DNA of 64,000 nt, from positions 62,001 to 126,000 of the forward strand of contig JAGVSM010000465.1 in assembly GCA_022494885.1 (NCBI GenBank), in the 5' to 3' direction. The translations under genes were made by a program, and so were the position numbers. The notes beneath the pieces are model-generated. The model was not told the DNA's origin. It saw only the letters and a program-made list of their open reading frames with translations, and ran no database searches. This DNA comes from Micrasema longulum (Eukaryota; Arthropoda; Insecta; Trichoptera; Brachycentridae). How positions within the stretch are numbered: position 1 is the stretch's first letter; every line of letters starts with the position of its first letter. This document shows, in pieces, positions 33,791-45,080 of this stretch.

Positions 33791-33842
33791 TTCAGGTCTT
33801 TCCAATGGCCATGGGTGTCGATAAGGATAGGGGGGAATGGGT

Positions 33843-34070
33843 AATAGGGAAATACAACTTTAATAGGGAAATACAACTTCAATAGGGAAATACAACTTTA
33901 ATAGGGAAATACAACTTTTGTAGGGAAATACAACTTCAATAGGGAAATACAACTTTAATAGGGAAATAAAACTTTAATAGAGAAATACAACTTTAGTAGG
34001 GAAATTCAACTTCAATAGGGAAATACAACTTTAATTGAGAAATACAACTTTAATAGTGAAATACAATTTT
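33843..34070 (+). repeat. Minisatellite, 19-bp unit x 12
   Basis: Twelve consecutive units of AATAGGGAAATACAACTTT span 228 bases with one to four substitutions per unit and no indels. Variant positions recur (final T or C; AATAGG to AATAGA, TGTAGG, AGTAGG). Units 3' of the middle are more diverged. Confidence 0.95.
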
Positions 34071-35420
34071 TTTTAAACATTTTTAAAGTAATAAAGATCC
34101 TTATTTCTTTTTGATTTAATTTATATTTTTTAGATCTAAATTTGAATAGGTACTTTCAATTTTATTATTTTTTTTTTTTTTTCTGTAGATATGAATTGAA
34201 ATTTTCGATTTACTTTGTTTTATTCTTTATCTTGTTTTGATTACATTTATGAGCACACACTATTTATATATGTGTATATATTTATTTTCCTATATTTAAA
34301 ATAAAATCAAGTAAATGGCTTTTCTTTAATTTTAATTGTATTATTTTACTCTATTTTCTTACTTTAAAAAAAATAATTTAAACCATTTTTATCTGGTTTT
34401 GTTAAGTTTTTTATTTTCTGTCTTCTTAATTATATTTTTCAAAGCATCAAAAACAAAATAATATATGTTCATTATTTTATACGATAGTATTATGTCTGTA
34501 CTCTTTTATTTGATTATTAATTAAAACTAATGTCTGAGCACCCGATGACCAACTATTATTTAATAGTTTATCGAGACAAAATATGTAATACTTTGTTTTT
34601 TTTTATAATGTATTAATATTGTAATAATGTGTGTATTTTATTGAATAAAGACTCAAAAAATTCTTCCATATTCTCTTCATAAAAGTGTTTGCCCTCTCTG
34701 TTGCAATAGATTTAAACATTTGACCTTTTTTTATCTAAGAATAGACGTGTACGGTATGAAGTATTCTTTATGCAGGGAATAAATAACTCAAAAAAGTAAA
34801 TAAAAGTAACATGACACTAGCCTTGTAACCTACTTAAATAAAAACGAAACGGGTTCTAACTACGGAGAAAATTCAACTGAGAAACTACCTACCTGAGATA
34901 AGTAAGTCGAGGCTATCTAAACCAGATACGATCCCGGGCCGATCTAAATAGCTAAATAGATTGGAGGGCCGCAGAAACAACACTTCAACTTTATCGAAGA
35001 AAAAGTAAAAATACAGAGATGTCATCATTTACTCATTTATTACTGTCTATCAGTTTATACTTTTTTTATAGTTTTTTTTTTCTGTGTATTTTTTTTTCAG
35101 TTTTATTTATTCGTTCATTTTCATAATTTTTTTCAGTTCCATATACTTAGACGGTTTTGATTTTTTAGTTCCATAATTTTTGTGAAATTATCATATTTTT
35201 AAATATTATTCAGTTTTGTAAATTAATTATCTTTAGACATCTCCAATAATAAATATGCGTTATTTTATATTTAAATAAAAACTGCTTTCTACCTCGGATC
35301 AGATTTTTATTTACTATACCTAGTGAAAAAAGACAGTGCCTTATATGTTTGCTTATATTTTAATTTTTATTATTTGTATATTTTTTATCTTCTTCACTGT
35401 TTTACAAACAGATCATAATA
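34071..35420. other. AT-rich intron DNA
   Basis: Mostly T-rich low-complexity sequence. A minus-strand R2 scrap (CAACAGAGAGGGCAAACACT) is at about 34670-34715. No gene seen. Confidence 0.35.
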
Positions 35421-35424
35421 AAAC

Positions 35425-35675
35425 TTGTTGCAACAGAGATAAAGAACACTAAAAAAACGTAATATAGAAGTCTAGGCATTAACAGGGCTTATGACCTGTC
35501 ATTGGCTGGTTTAAGTGGCCACTTCACACACACACACACTGTATCATTCACCATTCTGCCTATGTTTGAACATCCACATTTCCTCAACTCTTCCATCTGT
35601 TGACTTTTGTGAATTAAAAGATCTGAACCAGCCAATGACAAGTTATAAGCCCTGTGAGTGTCTGGACTGCTTACC
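35425..35675 (+). repeat. R2 repeat with an inverted second copy
   Basis: The R2 core (AAGTCTAGGCATTAACAGGG, TGACCTGTCATTGGCTGG) extends to TTGACTTTTGTGAATTAAA. Then the reverse complement of the core (CCAGCCAATGACA ... GCCCTGT) begins at about 35627. A CACACA run is inside. Confidence 0.6.
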
Positions 35676-35860
35676 GTCAACGGACCAATCGGCAAAACTG
35701 ACCGAGAATAAGCGAAAGATAACCTTTGACGTCACACACGGAGTTATTTTATAAATACAAAACTTTGAAAAATCATAACGCTGATAACACATCAATTTTT
35801 ATCGCACGCTAGAAAACATTTTTTTATCGAATTTCCCATAGGGCTTAAGTTACTCATTGC
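35676..35860 (+). mobile_element. M2 element, 3' part
   Basis: GGACCAATCGGCAAAACTGA, GACGTCACACACGGAGTTAT and the end AAGTTACTCATTGC match the M2 body and terminus. Confidence 0.5.
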
Positions 35861-35882
35861 GGTCTCTTCATCAGTCTTAAGA

Positions 35883-35970
35883 TTTATTTTTGTAATGTGT
35901 ATTTTTGTAATGAGTATTTTTGTAATGTCTATTTTTGTAATATGTATTATTGTAATGTGTATTTTTTTGT
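35883..35970 (+). repeat. Short tandem repeat, about 15-bp unit x 5
   Basis: Units of TATTTTTGTAATG(T/A)G recur five times with small changes. Confidence 0.7.
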
Positions 35971-36334
35971 TGATGATATCATATTGTAATGTGTTGTACT
36001 TTGGTATAGTAAAACGATTAAAAAAAAGATTAAAAATAATTTTAAAATCTATTAATCACCGATGTCTTATAAGTTTTTTGATTCGATATAAATTATAAAA
36101 ACAAGTTTGCAGTTATGTATCATGTGTTATGAAGTCATACATATTAAATTAATTATAAATATCTGTCATTGAACTTAAAATTTCACTTCACGGTCACTAT
36201 CGGCCGTGAAAGTTATTTAAATATATTTATTCATTAATTGTTGATTGATTAAGCAGTGATCTATCCACACCTCTTCAATTATAATTTAAAATGTTTATGC
36301 TTCTAAGGCCAGTTGGTTTTATCAACAAATTTTT

Positions 36335-36480
36335 AATGTCCAAATGTTTGTAGACAAAAACCGGATTTTATCCCCCATCTATCAAGATTAAAAGATATTA
36401 TTCAAAGATGGAGAACATTTTTAAGAGGGGGATATAGAAATCTATGCATTCTTGAGCCGTCAGTTGCTGATTTGAGTGAA
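36335..36480 (+). repeat. R2 repeat copy, diverged
   Basis: TGTCCAAATGTTTGTAGACA, then AGATGGAGAACATTTTTAAG and GAAATCTATGCATT, then CGTCAGTTGCTG. Older than the other copies. Confidence 0.45.
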
Positions 36481-36660
36481 CGAAGTATTCATTGAAAATG
36501 CACTTATTTCATTACCTACATCATTTATTTATTTTTACTTTTTTGAACCTTATTATGACTAATTATTAAAAGTTACTCTTAATAATTATTCAAACATTAT
36601 TTATAAACATATTTACCATTGAGATATAATATATAGAGATGACACCCCATACAAATCGGA

Positions 36661-37103
36661 GCTAAAAAGCAGTCCCCAAAGAAAAGGGAATGACCAGCGG
36701 AAGGAGCAAGTGTCGTCACGTCATATCACGTCGACTTTGGAAAGCAAAGCACGTAGTACAGTAAAAAGCACGAAATTTTTACTTCGGTCTAATGTAAGTT
36801 TTATTCAGTATGTTGCTCCCTTCCGCATACGCGTCACCTTTGTTTGTCGTTTCACTATTCGCCTGACTAACTGAGCAGGACAGAGACAGGAGATAACTCA
36901 CGAATTGGTAACATATTAAGAAGATGTTTTTTGACATTAAAACTGTTTTAAACAAGTATTGATTAAGATAAGAACATTATTTACCGGTGAAAGGTTATAC
37001 TATCGCTTTTCCAAATCGCTTTGTGCAGTATCTAAGCGTACATACAGGCATTTTAGTAATTACGAGGAGACAAAAGTTCAAAACTAGCCGGGGACTGCTC
37101 GCA
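36661..37103. mobile_element. Inverted-repeat element, about 440 bp
   Basis: The left end AAAGCAGTCCCCAAAG and the right end, inverted, GAGCAGTCCCCGGCTAG pair over about 15 bases. The interior is GC-richer than its flanks, with GTCACGTCATATCACGTCGA. Weaker case than M1-M5. Confidence 0.4.
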
Positions 37104-37134
37104 ACAGATTAAAATCCGTTCTATCAAGAATATT

Positions 37135-37385
37135 GTATTTTTTTAAAATTTATGTTGTTAATACACTCATCTTTTTATTTTTATACCAACTATACTTCTT
37201 AACACTGTTCCTACATTTTATTTCTTTATATTGTGTTTTTAAAAAAAATCTATGTTGTTTATATACTCATCTTATTTTTTTATACCAACTTTACTTCTTA
37301 ACACTGTTCTATCTTTTGTTGCTTTATATTGTATTTTTTAATATTAATGTTGTTTATATACTTATATTTTGTAAAACTTTCATGT
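37135..37385 (+). repeat. Tandem repeat, about 110-bp unit x 2.3
   Basis: TATACCAACT(A/T)TACTTCTTA, ACACTGTTC and CTTTATATTGT recur in the same order in two full units, followed by a partial third (TTGTTTATATACTTAT). The 91-residue frame is a translation of the repeat. Confidence 0.7.
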
Positions 37386-37767
37386 ATGTAAAAGCCTTAT
37401 GGGCGTGAAAAAATAATAAAATAATAATAAATATGCCAACGGGCCGCAAGTTGAGGGACCATATTTTGAACGATCATGATTACTCTAGTAATAACTTATA
37501 ATTACTCTATTTACTATGTATCTGTAATTTTCGAAAATGATCAGGAGAGCTGAAAAATAACTCAATTTTAAGACTTTAATCCGAAAACTAAAGAAAAGTA
37601 GTGTTTTTTTTTCAATAATTCATTACCATTTTAAATAACGCCTTTTTTAAATTTTATTTTTTGCGTGTCTACTGAAATATTTACTAAAACTCATGACAAA
37701 TAAAAATCCGAAAAAAATACAGATGGTCCCTTCTGCCGTCTGACTACCGGTATATATACCTCAATAT

Positions 37768-37840
37768 ATACAGGCTGTTCTTTAAACCCTGTCACATCCG
37801 AAACCACGATGATCAGTATAAGCAAGATTACCCTTTGTGT
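37768..37840 (+). mobile_element. M1 terminal fragment
   Basis: CAGGCTGTTCTTTAAACCCT, then GTCACATCCGAAACCACG and GATCAGTATAAGC equal the M1 left end. It lies 450 bases before LHFPL exon 2. Confidence 0.55.
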
Positions 37841-38287
37841 TTCAGAAATCATAATTGACAAAAATCACACTCACGAAGTATGGGGCACTAAAATAAAATA
37901 CTTAAACTCACTAGAATAGCATTATATCAACTCATTAGTTAACCAAAAAAAATTTGATAATGATCCTTAAGATAAAAATAACTTCATTTAATTTACTTTC
38001 ATATAATTTTGAATTATCTATCCTTATCTCTGTTTTGTATCAATACACTGAACTTAATAAAGATACCAGTTTTGAAGATGTCGCGAAAGCGATGAAACCG
38101 GCCACTGGATATTCCAAATTTGTGGATTAAAGTGTCACTCGTCTATTATTTATATAATAAATTACAATGAACTTCCATCAAGAATTTTCACTTACAAACT
38201 TAAATGTTTTACATTGAACCGTCAATAAATAAATAAAATATATAAATGTATTATTATGGGAATTTAAATATATTTTATTTGTTTCAG

Positions 38288-38386
38288 CCATAACTCTTGG
38301 TGCTGGAGTAGCATTATATCCAATGGGTTGGGATTCTGCAGTAATTCGTGAAATCTGTGGACCAGATGCCAACCAGTATGGGATCG
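38288..38386 (+). CDS. Lhfpl: LHFPL tetraspan protein, exon 2
   Basis: This 99-base exon is flanked by TTTGTTTCAG and GTAAGT, both consensus splice sites. It starts and ends in phase 1. Joined to exon 1 it gives Ala135 to Ile167, completing TM3 (ITLGAGVALYPMGW) and opening the second extracellular loop. The YPMGWDS motif with Cys158 in REICGP matches the YP-GWDS signature of LHFPL proteins. No frame track start exists because it is internal. Upstream 450 bases hold an M1 fragment, and a SINE1 begins 218 bases downstream. Confidence 0.9.
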
Positions 38387-38603
38387 GTAAGTTTCTTCGT
38401 CAGGTTATACTTAAAAAAATAATTATATTAATTTAATGCTCGTCCGAATATTTGTACGCACGTTGCAATCACCAAGATTATCAATTTATTTTTCTATTGT
38501 CTTTCTCATCATTCTTCATGATTTTCAGAAACATACAGTCAACAATGAAAAAAATACATCATAAAGATAAGGTTGAAAGACAGACCAGCTAGTTTCTAAA
38601 TAA

Positions 38604-38862
38604 AATCATTCCCTTTACGCACCTTATGGTGCATACGGCACTGCATTGGTACACAAATCGCACCATATCTAAATATTTTTTATTACATGAAGGCAAGATG
38701 ATCAGTCTTACGGTTCAGATGCCAGTCCAGGGACGATGAATGTTCTAGTATAAAAACACATTTTTAAAAAATAAATATTTTCTGTTAACCATGTCAGGAA
38801 TCGAACATGAGACCTATTATATGATAAGGAAATGCGTTGACCACTACACCACGAAGCCGACT
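38604..38862 (-). repeat. SINE1 copy, full length
   Basis: On the minus strand it starts GTCGGCTTCGTGGTGTAGTG, has the B-box-like GTTCGATTCC and the body words of SINE1, ending GGGAATGATT. The anticodon-like region is disturbed (CTTATCATATAAT). Confidence 0.75.
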
Positions 38863-39016
38863 CATACAAATTTCAGGAATTTCCCACAAAATCCCTCTCA
38901 CTAAGGAAAATCTGTCCTTAACCCCTCTCTTAAAAATAGTTTTTGTCTTTGAGAGCTTAATACCTACGCTCTTCCGAAATATTAAATAATATACTCATAT
39001 AATAAAACTATATAAA

Positions 39017-39055
39017 AATGGTTTTTGTCCGTATGGGCGACTCTATTAGCCAGTG
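39017..39055 (+). repeat. Short repeat shared with about 32080
   Basis: ATGGTTTTTGTCCGTATGGG CGACTCT-type word, second occurrence. Confidence 0.3.
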
Positions 39056-39548
39056 GCTTTATCATTATCATTACTCTAAGGTAATAATACGTGTACAAGT
39101 TAGCATATTTTAAACAACTGTTTTTCGAAGATAAAGAAAAATGTTTTTACGTAAAACTTTCCATTTATAGGTACAGCAAGATTGCCATAAGATCATGGGA
39201 TTTATTGTGAAATGATTTTTCAAACATGAAAATGATTATTTGCTGCATTAAGTGAAAATTATGACGCCATAGTATCAAAATACTTATCAAACGGAACAAA
39301 CTATTACTTTCTCTAAAATATTCATTTAACATAGATCACGAATTCGTTCGATACGAATAGTTTGCGTTCGATGCGTAATTAAATTATTGAGAATAATCTC
39401 ACCTGCATCAGTAAAGGTTTCGGTTCTGTTACTGTTAAAATGAACGCGGCTTTCGCCTCATGCGGCAAACGTTATTTTTTTGCCTAGGTTGATTTTATTG
39501 CACCGTAACCCTTTTTCCGTCACCCATTCTCCTTTCAATATTGGGTCA

Positions 39549-39716
39549 CGGGTTGTGGTCCCGTGGCTAGTGTCGCGAACGCACGGTTCAGAGGTCCAAG
39601 GTCGTACCCCGTTCTACAACAACTTGGTTCCCATTTTCTTATAGTGAGTTATTTACAAATCGTTGAGAATGGACCCCAAAATGGAAATATTTGCGTAAAT
39701 CATAAAAACGCAAATA
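39549..39716 (+). repeat. SINE2 copy
   Basis: CGGGTTGTGGTCCCGTGGCT, a degraded B box, then CTTGGTTCCCATTTTC and TTATTTACAAATCGTTGAG. It ends exactly where the M1 element begins. Confidence 0.75.
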
Positions 39717-39718
39717 TA

Positions 39719-40077
39719 CAGGGTGTTCTTTAAACGCTGTCACATCCGAAGCCACGATGATCATTATAGGCAAGAAGACATATTATCATATTAAAAAAAA
39801 ATAGAACGAAAAAAAAAAAATAAAAAAAAAAAACAAATGGTTGCTTACTTCTGCAGGGGAGAAGCGAGGGGGGTGTGGCCGTACGGTTGACAGTGTGAGA
39901 GACTCCCCCCTCCCCCCTCATCGTTTCTCCTCTGCAGAAGTAAGAAACCATTTGCTCTTTTTGATGTTTTATTTTTAAAATTTTATTTGTAAAAAAAAAT
40001 ATTTTAATGTGCCAATATCTTCTTACTCATACTGATCATCGTGGTTTCGGATGTGACAGGGTTTAATGAACATACTG
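39719..40077. mobile_element. M1 inverted-repeat element (Tc1/mariner-type MITE), complete
   Basis: The terminal inverted repeats start CAGGGTGTTCTTTAAAC and CAGTATGTTCATTAAAC, and extend through CTGTCACATCCGAA and CACGATGATCA for about 50 bases. TA lies on each side (39717-39718 and 40078-40079), matching a TA target duplication. A second, inner inverted pair (AAATGGTTGCTTACTTCTGC / GCAGAAGTAAGAAACCATTT) surrounds a purine/pyrimidine-rich loop. Non-coding. Confidence 0.8.
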
Positions 40078-40181
40078 TATTTATATTTTCTAAAATAAAT
40101 CTTTCTCAGTATTTTCATCCCCAGTAAACATACTTACCCGATTCCTCTACCTGTTTCAGGATAACCCCATTTATGTGTAAT

Positions 40182-41007
40182 ATATCGACCCCTCCTACGT
40201 ATAATGTCGTAACTCACAAATTGTCGGTATAGGGTTTTATGTATTTCGTCTATATATTATTATATCTTAACTTCCAATTTGTAACATTTTTTTGGGACGC
40301 ATACTGTCGTATCTCATATTTTTTAGAAAGAGTATTACTATACGAACCCTAGATATAATTTTTGCTGGACGAAAACGATGACCGAAAGCGGCGTAAGTAT
40401 CAGTTACGACTCTGTTTTTCGGACTAGACAGATATCCTCCGGGTGCATCGTTTTATATTTTTAAATGGCGTTGTTCGTTTTTTTTTCTGCATGATCCATA
40501 TCCGAAAAATAAAAGAATTGAGCTAACTAGAGCTCAAAAATGCGATTTAGCATTAGAAACTTAATCTACACCAGTACAATTAAATAGCTAACAACAGATT
40601 CATCGTATAATAACCAATATCCATATTTGCACGAATAAAAACTAATTGCTTCATAAACAAAAAAAGGTTTATTGCACTATATTTGATTATTTTAGAATAT
40701 TTTTTATAATTTAAGAATATTTTTTTTCAGATAATCCCGATGTAAAATGTTGTATGTCATTCATACAATATTTTACTTTACGTCTTTTCCGAAGCATAAT
40801 ATCGTAAGTGCATTTTTACGAAAACCGCAAAACAGTTAAAGTTTTTTGTTTACTTATATGAAATACGATATAAAAATAAATATGCTAACGTTTTTTTTTT
40901 AATCTCTCTATATTTAGATTTTATACTGGACAAAAATAGATTTAAATCCTTCTCTTCTAAAATCGCGTTTTGTGGGTAACGATATTATGCGTAGGAGGTG
41001 TCGATAT
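40182..41007. mobile_element. 0.8-kb inverted-repeat element with repeated CATAATRTCGTA motifs
   Basis: The left end ATATCGACCCCTCCTACGTA and the right end, inverted, ATATCGACACCTCCTACGCA pair over about 40 bases. The following word ATAATGTCGTAACTCAC recurs inside as CATACTGTCGTATCTCAT (40300) and CATAATATCGTAAGTGC (40795). It is AT-rich with no transposase frame. Confidence 0.65.
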
Positions 41008-41075
41008 GGATGTACCAATGCAGTGCCCTAAGCACCATTAAGTGCGAAAGGGGACATGATGGTAATGATGTAGCG
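41008..41075 (+). repeat. SINE1 3' fragment
   Basis: GTACCAATGCAGTGCCCTAA GCACCATTAAGTGCG then GGGGACATGATG; only the tail of the family. Confidence 0.5.
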
Positions 41076-41325
41076 CATGACATTAGGTCGCGCGGTCTTC
41101 TCTCTTCTGTCATTAAGATTCATTTATGCTTCATTTCACAAGAAGTCAATGGCACTTACGTTTAAAGTGACCTAAAATCCACAAGTGATTCTGTTTTCCA
41201 TACACCGTGTTAATATCGAAATCGCGCATATATCATTACGATCATTATTGCCTCAGTGTTATGTAGATGTCCTATCGCATTTTTCATTTGGCATTTTCAG
41301 TTTAAAGAGGGCAGTCTGCATTAGG

Positions 41326-41329
<4 letters not shown>

Positions 41330-41356
<27 letters not shown>

Positions 41357-41700
41357 TGGGGAAACCAAACAATTTGAAACAGTGTCAAAAAAAGTGTTTG
41401 TTTATTATTTTTTATACATTTCGTTTTCAAAAAAGACTTGATTTACTTGTATTTAATTTTTTTAAAACTTTTAAGATTTTTAAAAAAATATTTTATGTAA
41501 ACATTTATTATATTGTGTTACAAAAATGTTTGAAGAGAGAAATCCCTGCAAAAAAGCTGCTTTTGCAGTTTGGCGGGAATTTAAAAAAAAATTGTTTAGA
41601 ATTTAAAAAAGAAAAAAAAATTAAAAAAAAAGATAAAAAATAAACGATTTTTAAATTATTTTTTTTAAAATTTATTTTTCAAATATATACAAAATAGTCT
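41330..41700. other. A-rich low-complexity sequence
   Basis: Poly-A and A/T-rich text; the 152-residue Lys/Phe-rich frame that crosses it is a composition artefact. Confidence 0.6.
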
Positions 41701-41707
41701 TTAATTA

Positions 41708-41750
41708 AAGTCCTGCTGAGTTGCATACATACAACTCGTCAGCAGGTTCT
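41708..41750. other. Short inverted repeat (CCTGCTGA/TCAGCAGG)
   Basis: GTCCTGCTGAGTTG and CAACTCGTCAGCAGG fold into a stem with an AT loop. No role assigned. Confidence 0.4.
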
Positions 41751-42279
41751 TAATTCAACAGAATTTTGAAAAAAAATAAATATATATCATGGTTTGTTCA
41801 CAAAAAATAACAATTTCATTATCTACTACACTCACACTTAGGTAATAGATCTCTCCGGATCATGTCTAGTCTGCCTAACTAGGTACAACCTGTTTTAAGG
41901 CAGACATTTTTATGCAAAATATACAATAACATGACTTCCTACTAGAGGTGTATAGTTCGATTAATAAAATAAAATCGACTCAACCGGCTTTCGGTCACTA
42001 TATTCGTTTGTCTGCGTTGCATCCTTCACACAGCAATGTAAACACAACACTAATTGCTTCGCTTCCGTATTGACAGGGAATCTAGATTAGTAATAATGAG
42101 ACCGATGTAACGGTTTCGTCCTATTCCCACCCGAACGTTGCGTTTTTTTTTTATGCAGAAAGGTGGATAATGTTGAATCGAACATTGAAGTCGTTTTATG
42201 ATCTTAACTCATTTTAAGTTTTTTTTTTAGTTAAGTCGTTTTCGTCCTAAATGTGCGATATTACCTTTATCTAAATTCA

Positions 42280-42470
42280 TAGTGTAGTGGTTGTGGCGGG
42301 TTCGACGTGAAATATTTGTTTTAAATGTAGTTAACACTGTATTAGAGCACTCTCCCTGGACTGGTACCTGAAGCTGAGACTGATCATCTTACCTTTATGT
42401 AACAAATGATCTAGATACGCTGCATTTGGTGTTACAATATAGTGCCCTATGCACCATCTGTTGTATTTAA
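42280..42470 (+). repeat. SINE1 copy, degraded
   Basis: TAGTGTAGTGG and GGGTTCGA of the head survive in part, then CTGGACTGGTACCTGAAGC, CTGATCATCTTACC and CAGTGCCCTATGCACCAT analogues. Confidence 0.5.
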
Positions 42471-42999
42471 TAGGATTATATCTAAGTTTACGGTACCACG
42501 TATCTAACCCAACAATTTTTAAAGTTAAAATAAATCAAATTGTATCGGAAAATAGGCTCGTTGCTTGCTCGCTCGTTTAATCGGTTTGAACGACTGAAGA
42601 CAAATTAATAAAGATTAATCTTATTATTGCGTCTGTACCAAAACTAATTTGAACCTTATTGGCATGATTAACCACTCTATACGTATCAGTTTCCCTAGAA
42701 GTTGATTTAACGAGCGCACAAGCTACTAAACAAACCTACTCGTATTTGGCAAAATAAAAAAGTTTTTATTTTTCATTTTAAAAAGGTATAAAAATACCTA
42801 ACTGCTCGCAAATAATTTTAATTTTTTTTTTCATTAATACTACGGTTTCCTCGTTCTTTATTTATATTAATTCGTTTAAAAAATATATAACAGTATAGCC
42901 TTTTATAAAATACAAAATAATACAACATTAAATATGCCTACACTGGTTTTCATACGTGATGTAAATAAACAAATTATATTTATTTTATTTTTATTTATT

Positions 43000-43560
43000 T
43001 ATTTATTTCATTTTATTTCATTGGAAAGCCAACAGACATTTATACATTTATAAGAATCAATTATACCATAAATACATATCATAAAGTCCAATTAGAGGCT
43101 TCCACATAATATTGTTATTGTAAATGTTGTCACATAAAAATTATACATAACATAAAATAACTAATCATACAAAACTTATAATATTACTAGAAATGTAAAT
43201 GAATATTGGTCACACAGTTGCACATTACAATAAATAATACAACTATAGTTGACCATCATACAGTGTTCATTTATTATGTGCCTACATACAGAACTGCACA
43301 TCACCTGCATAATATAGGCTGCGGATTCAAGGCGCAACATCATAACTTGAATTATTTTGGAAATTTCACTTTTAAAGGAAGTTAAAGATATGTTATTAAT
43401 ATCAATACAATTTAATTTCTGATTACACATATGGCAGGTTCTATTTACAAATGAATTTTGAAAAGATTTAGTTTTACATTTAGAAATTTTAAAAAGAGAT
43501 TGGTTTCTGGTCTGCGTTACTGGGACTCTAAAATTAATAAGTGACAGAATCGTATAATAT
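43000..43560 (-). pseudogene. LINE ORF2 C-terminal fragment
   Basis: On the minus strand the frame reads INFRVPVTQTRNQSLFKI, then KSFQNSFVNRTCHMCNQ and ISLTSFKSEISKIIQ. This matches the end of jockey-like ORF2 (N-SF--R----N-LP ... FK--L). The TTTATTTATTT run at about 42995-43010 could be its tail. Confidence 0.55.
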
Positions 43561-43859
43561 TAAATATTATACGGTATATTGATAGAAAATTCCTTTTCAA
43601 TTTTCAATTATACTTATGACTGACTATTACCATTACCCACAAAGTTGGTGCGTAGCATTAGTTGTTCATAGATATGTAATTGAAAAAAATCAAGTCAATC
43701 ATATAGATTGAGGTATTGAGCGTATCTTAGAAATTTTCTATGTATTGATTTCAGAAGTTTTGAGAAATTATTTTTTTACTGATTATTTTTTTGCACCACA
43801 ACCGGCCAGGATGCTCAATTACAGTGGTGAATTGTAACATAGAATATGTTTTTTTACGA

Positions 43860-44000
43860 GGTGTCTATTTATTTATTTGACAGTTTATATACATATACAA
43901 TTTATATACGTACAAGGGCGGGCATATTGCCTTAAGGCAATTTCTTCCTACCTACCCAAACCGTTTAGTTTGAGAAAATTACAAGACATATTCTAGGTAA
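43860..44000. repeat. Probable LINE 3' remnant
   Basis: TTTATTTATTTGACAG, ACGTACAAGGGCGGGCATAT and GCCTTAAGGCAATTTCTTCC resemble the tail-side sequence of insect LINEs on the minus strand. No coding part is seen. Confidence 0.35.
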
Positions 44001-44124
44001 TTATGCAAAATCTTGTAATTTTATACAAAAACTTAAAACAAAAATGAACTAAAAATTTACACCATACTATGAAGAGAAGAGAGGAGAAGGGATGGGAAGG
44101 AAAAAAAAGGAGAAAGGAACGCCT

Positions 44125-45080
44125 CAAACATGCGATCAAATACCAAGTGTATTTATACGAAATGGTAGTAATGAGTTATGTATACCACTGCACATTATTT
44201 GAAATAAATCTCTAAATGAATGTATATTTCCTGACTTGTGGAAGATTGCAAATGTGATTCCAATACATAAATCTGGAGACAAATCATCGTTCAAAAATTA
44301 TAGGCCCATTTGTATTCTGTCATGTTTTGCTAAAGTTTTTGAGTCGTTGGTCTATGCAGTAATTTTACTTTACTTTAATCCACTCGTTTGTCCTTAGCAA
44401 AATGGAATTTCTCCAAAGAGGTCTATTGCGTCCAACCTACTAGAATTTTGTGTTTATATTTGTTCATCAATGAATGAAAGGTGTCAATTGGATGCCGTGT
44501 ATACTGACTTCCAAAAAACGTTTAATAAAGTGAACCATCATATTCTAATTTTTAAATTGAAGCAATTGGTGTACATGTTAATCTTTTGCCTGGGTGAAAT
44601 CATATTTAGAAAATAGAAGCCAGATTGTTTGCATAAATGTATTTGAATCATCACCAGTACCCGTGACATCTGGTGTGCCACAAGGATCGAATCTTGGGCC
44701 GCTTTTGTTTTTAGTTTTTTATAAATGATCTTGGCTCTTGCTTAAAATGTGATTTTCTGCTGTATGCTGACGATCTAAAGATATTCCGTAGAATTGAAAC
44801 ATCAGCTGACAAACAAATGCTCCAAAAAGATCTCGATACTTTGAGTACTTATACTTTGAGTACTGTAATGTGAATGATATGCACCTAAATGTTCAAAAAT
44901 GTTACAAGATAACATTTACAAGGAAAAGAAAAACAAAATATATAATTTACAGTATTAACAATATGAGCATTCATTCAGTTAACACGATTCGAGATCTAGG
45001 AATAATTCTTGACTCAAGCTTTACATTTACCACTCATTTTGATAATATCAAAGAAAAAGCCCTGAAGGTGTTAGGATTTA
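44125..45080 (+). pseudogene. Jockey-like LINE, first half (split by a pogo-like element)
   Basis: Successive blocks of reverse transcriptase are readable in more than one frame: FPDLWKIANVIPIHKSGDKS, NYRPICIL, YTDFQKTFNKVNHHIL, VTSGVPQGSNLGPLLFL and LLYADDLKIFRR (catalytic YADD). A frame from 44870 continues LNVQKCYKITFTRKRK and TIRDLGIILDSSFTFTTHFD to KVLGF at 45080, where the insertion sits. Several stops and frameshifts show the copy was already dead or died later. The rest of ORF2 resumes at 45937. Confidence 0.85.

Larger units (their letters stand above)
7272..38287 (+). other. LHFPL intron 1 (31.0 kb)
   Basis: The GT donor is at 7272 and the acceptor TTTGTTTCAG ends at 38287. The intron is filled with mobile elements and also holds an initiator tRNA-Met gene at 23207-23278. 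No other exon with conserved protein features was recognised inside it. Confidence 0.8.

Noticed and set aside
41185..41643. 152-residue Lys/Phe-rich plus-strand frame
   Set aside because: Low-complexity A- and T-rich DNA with a 20-A run; no domain or codon bias.
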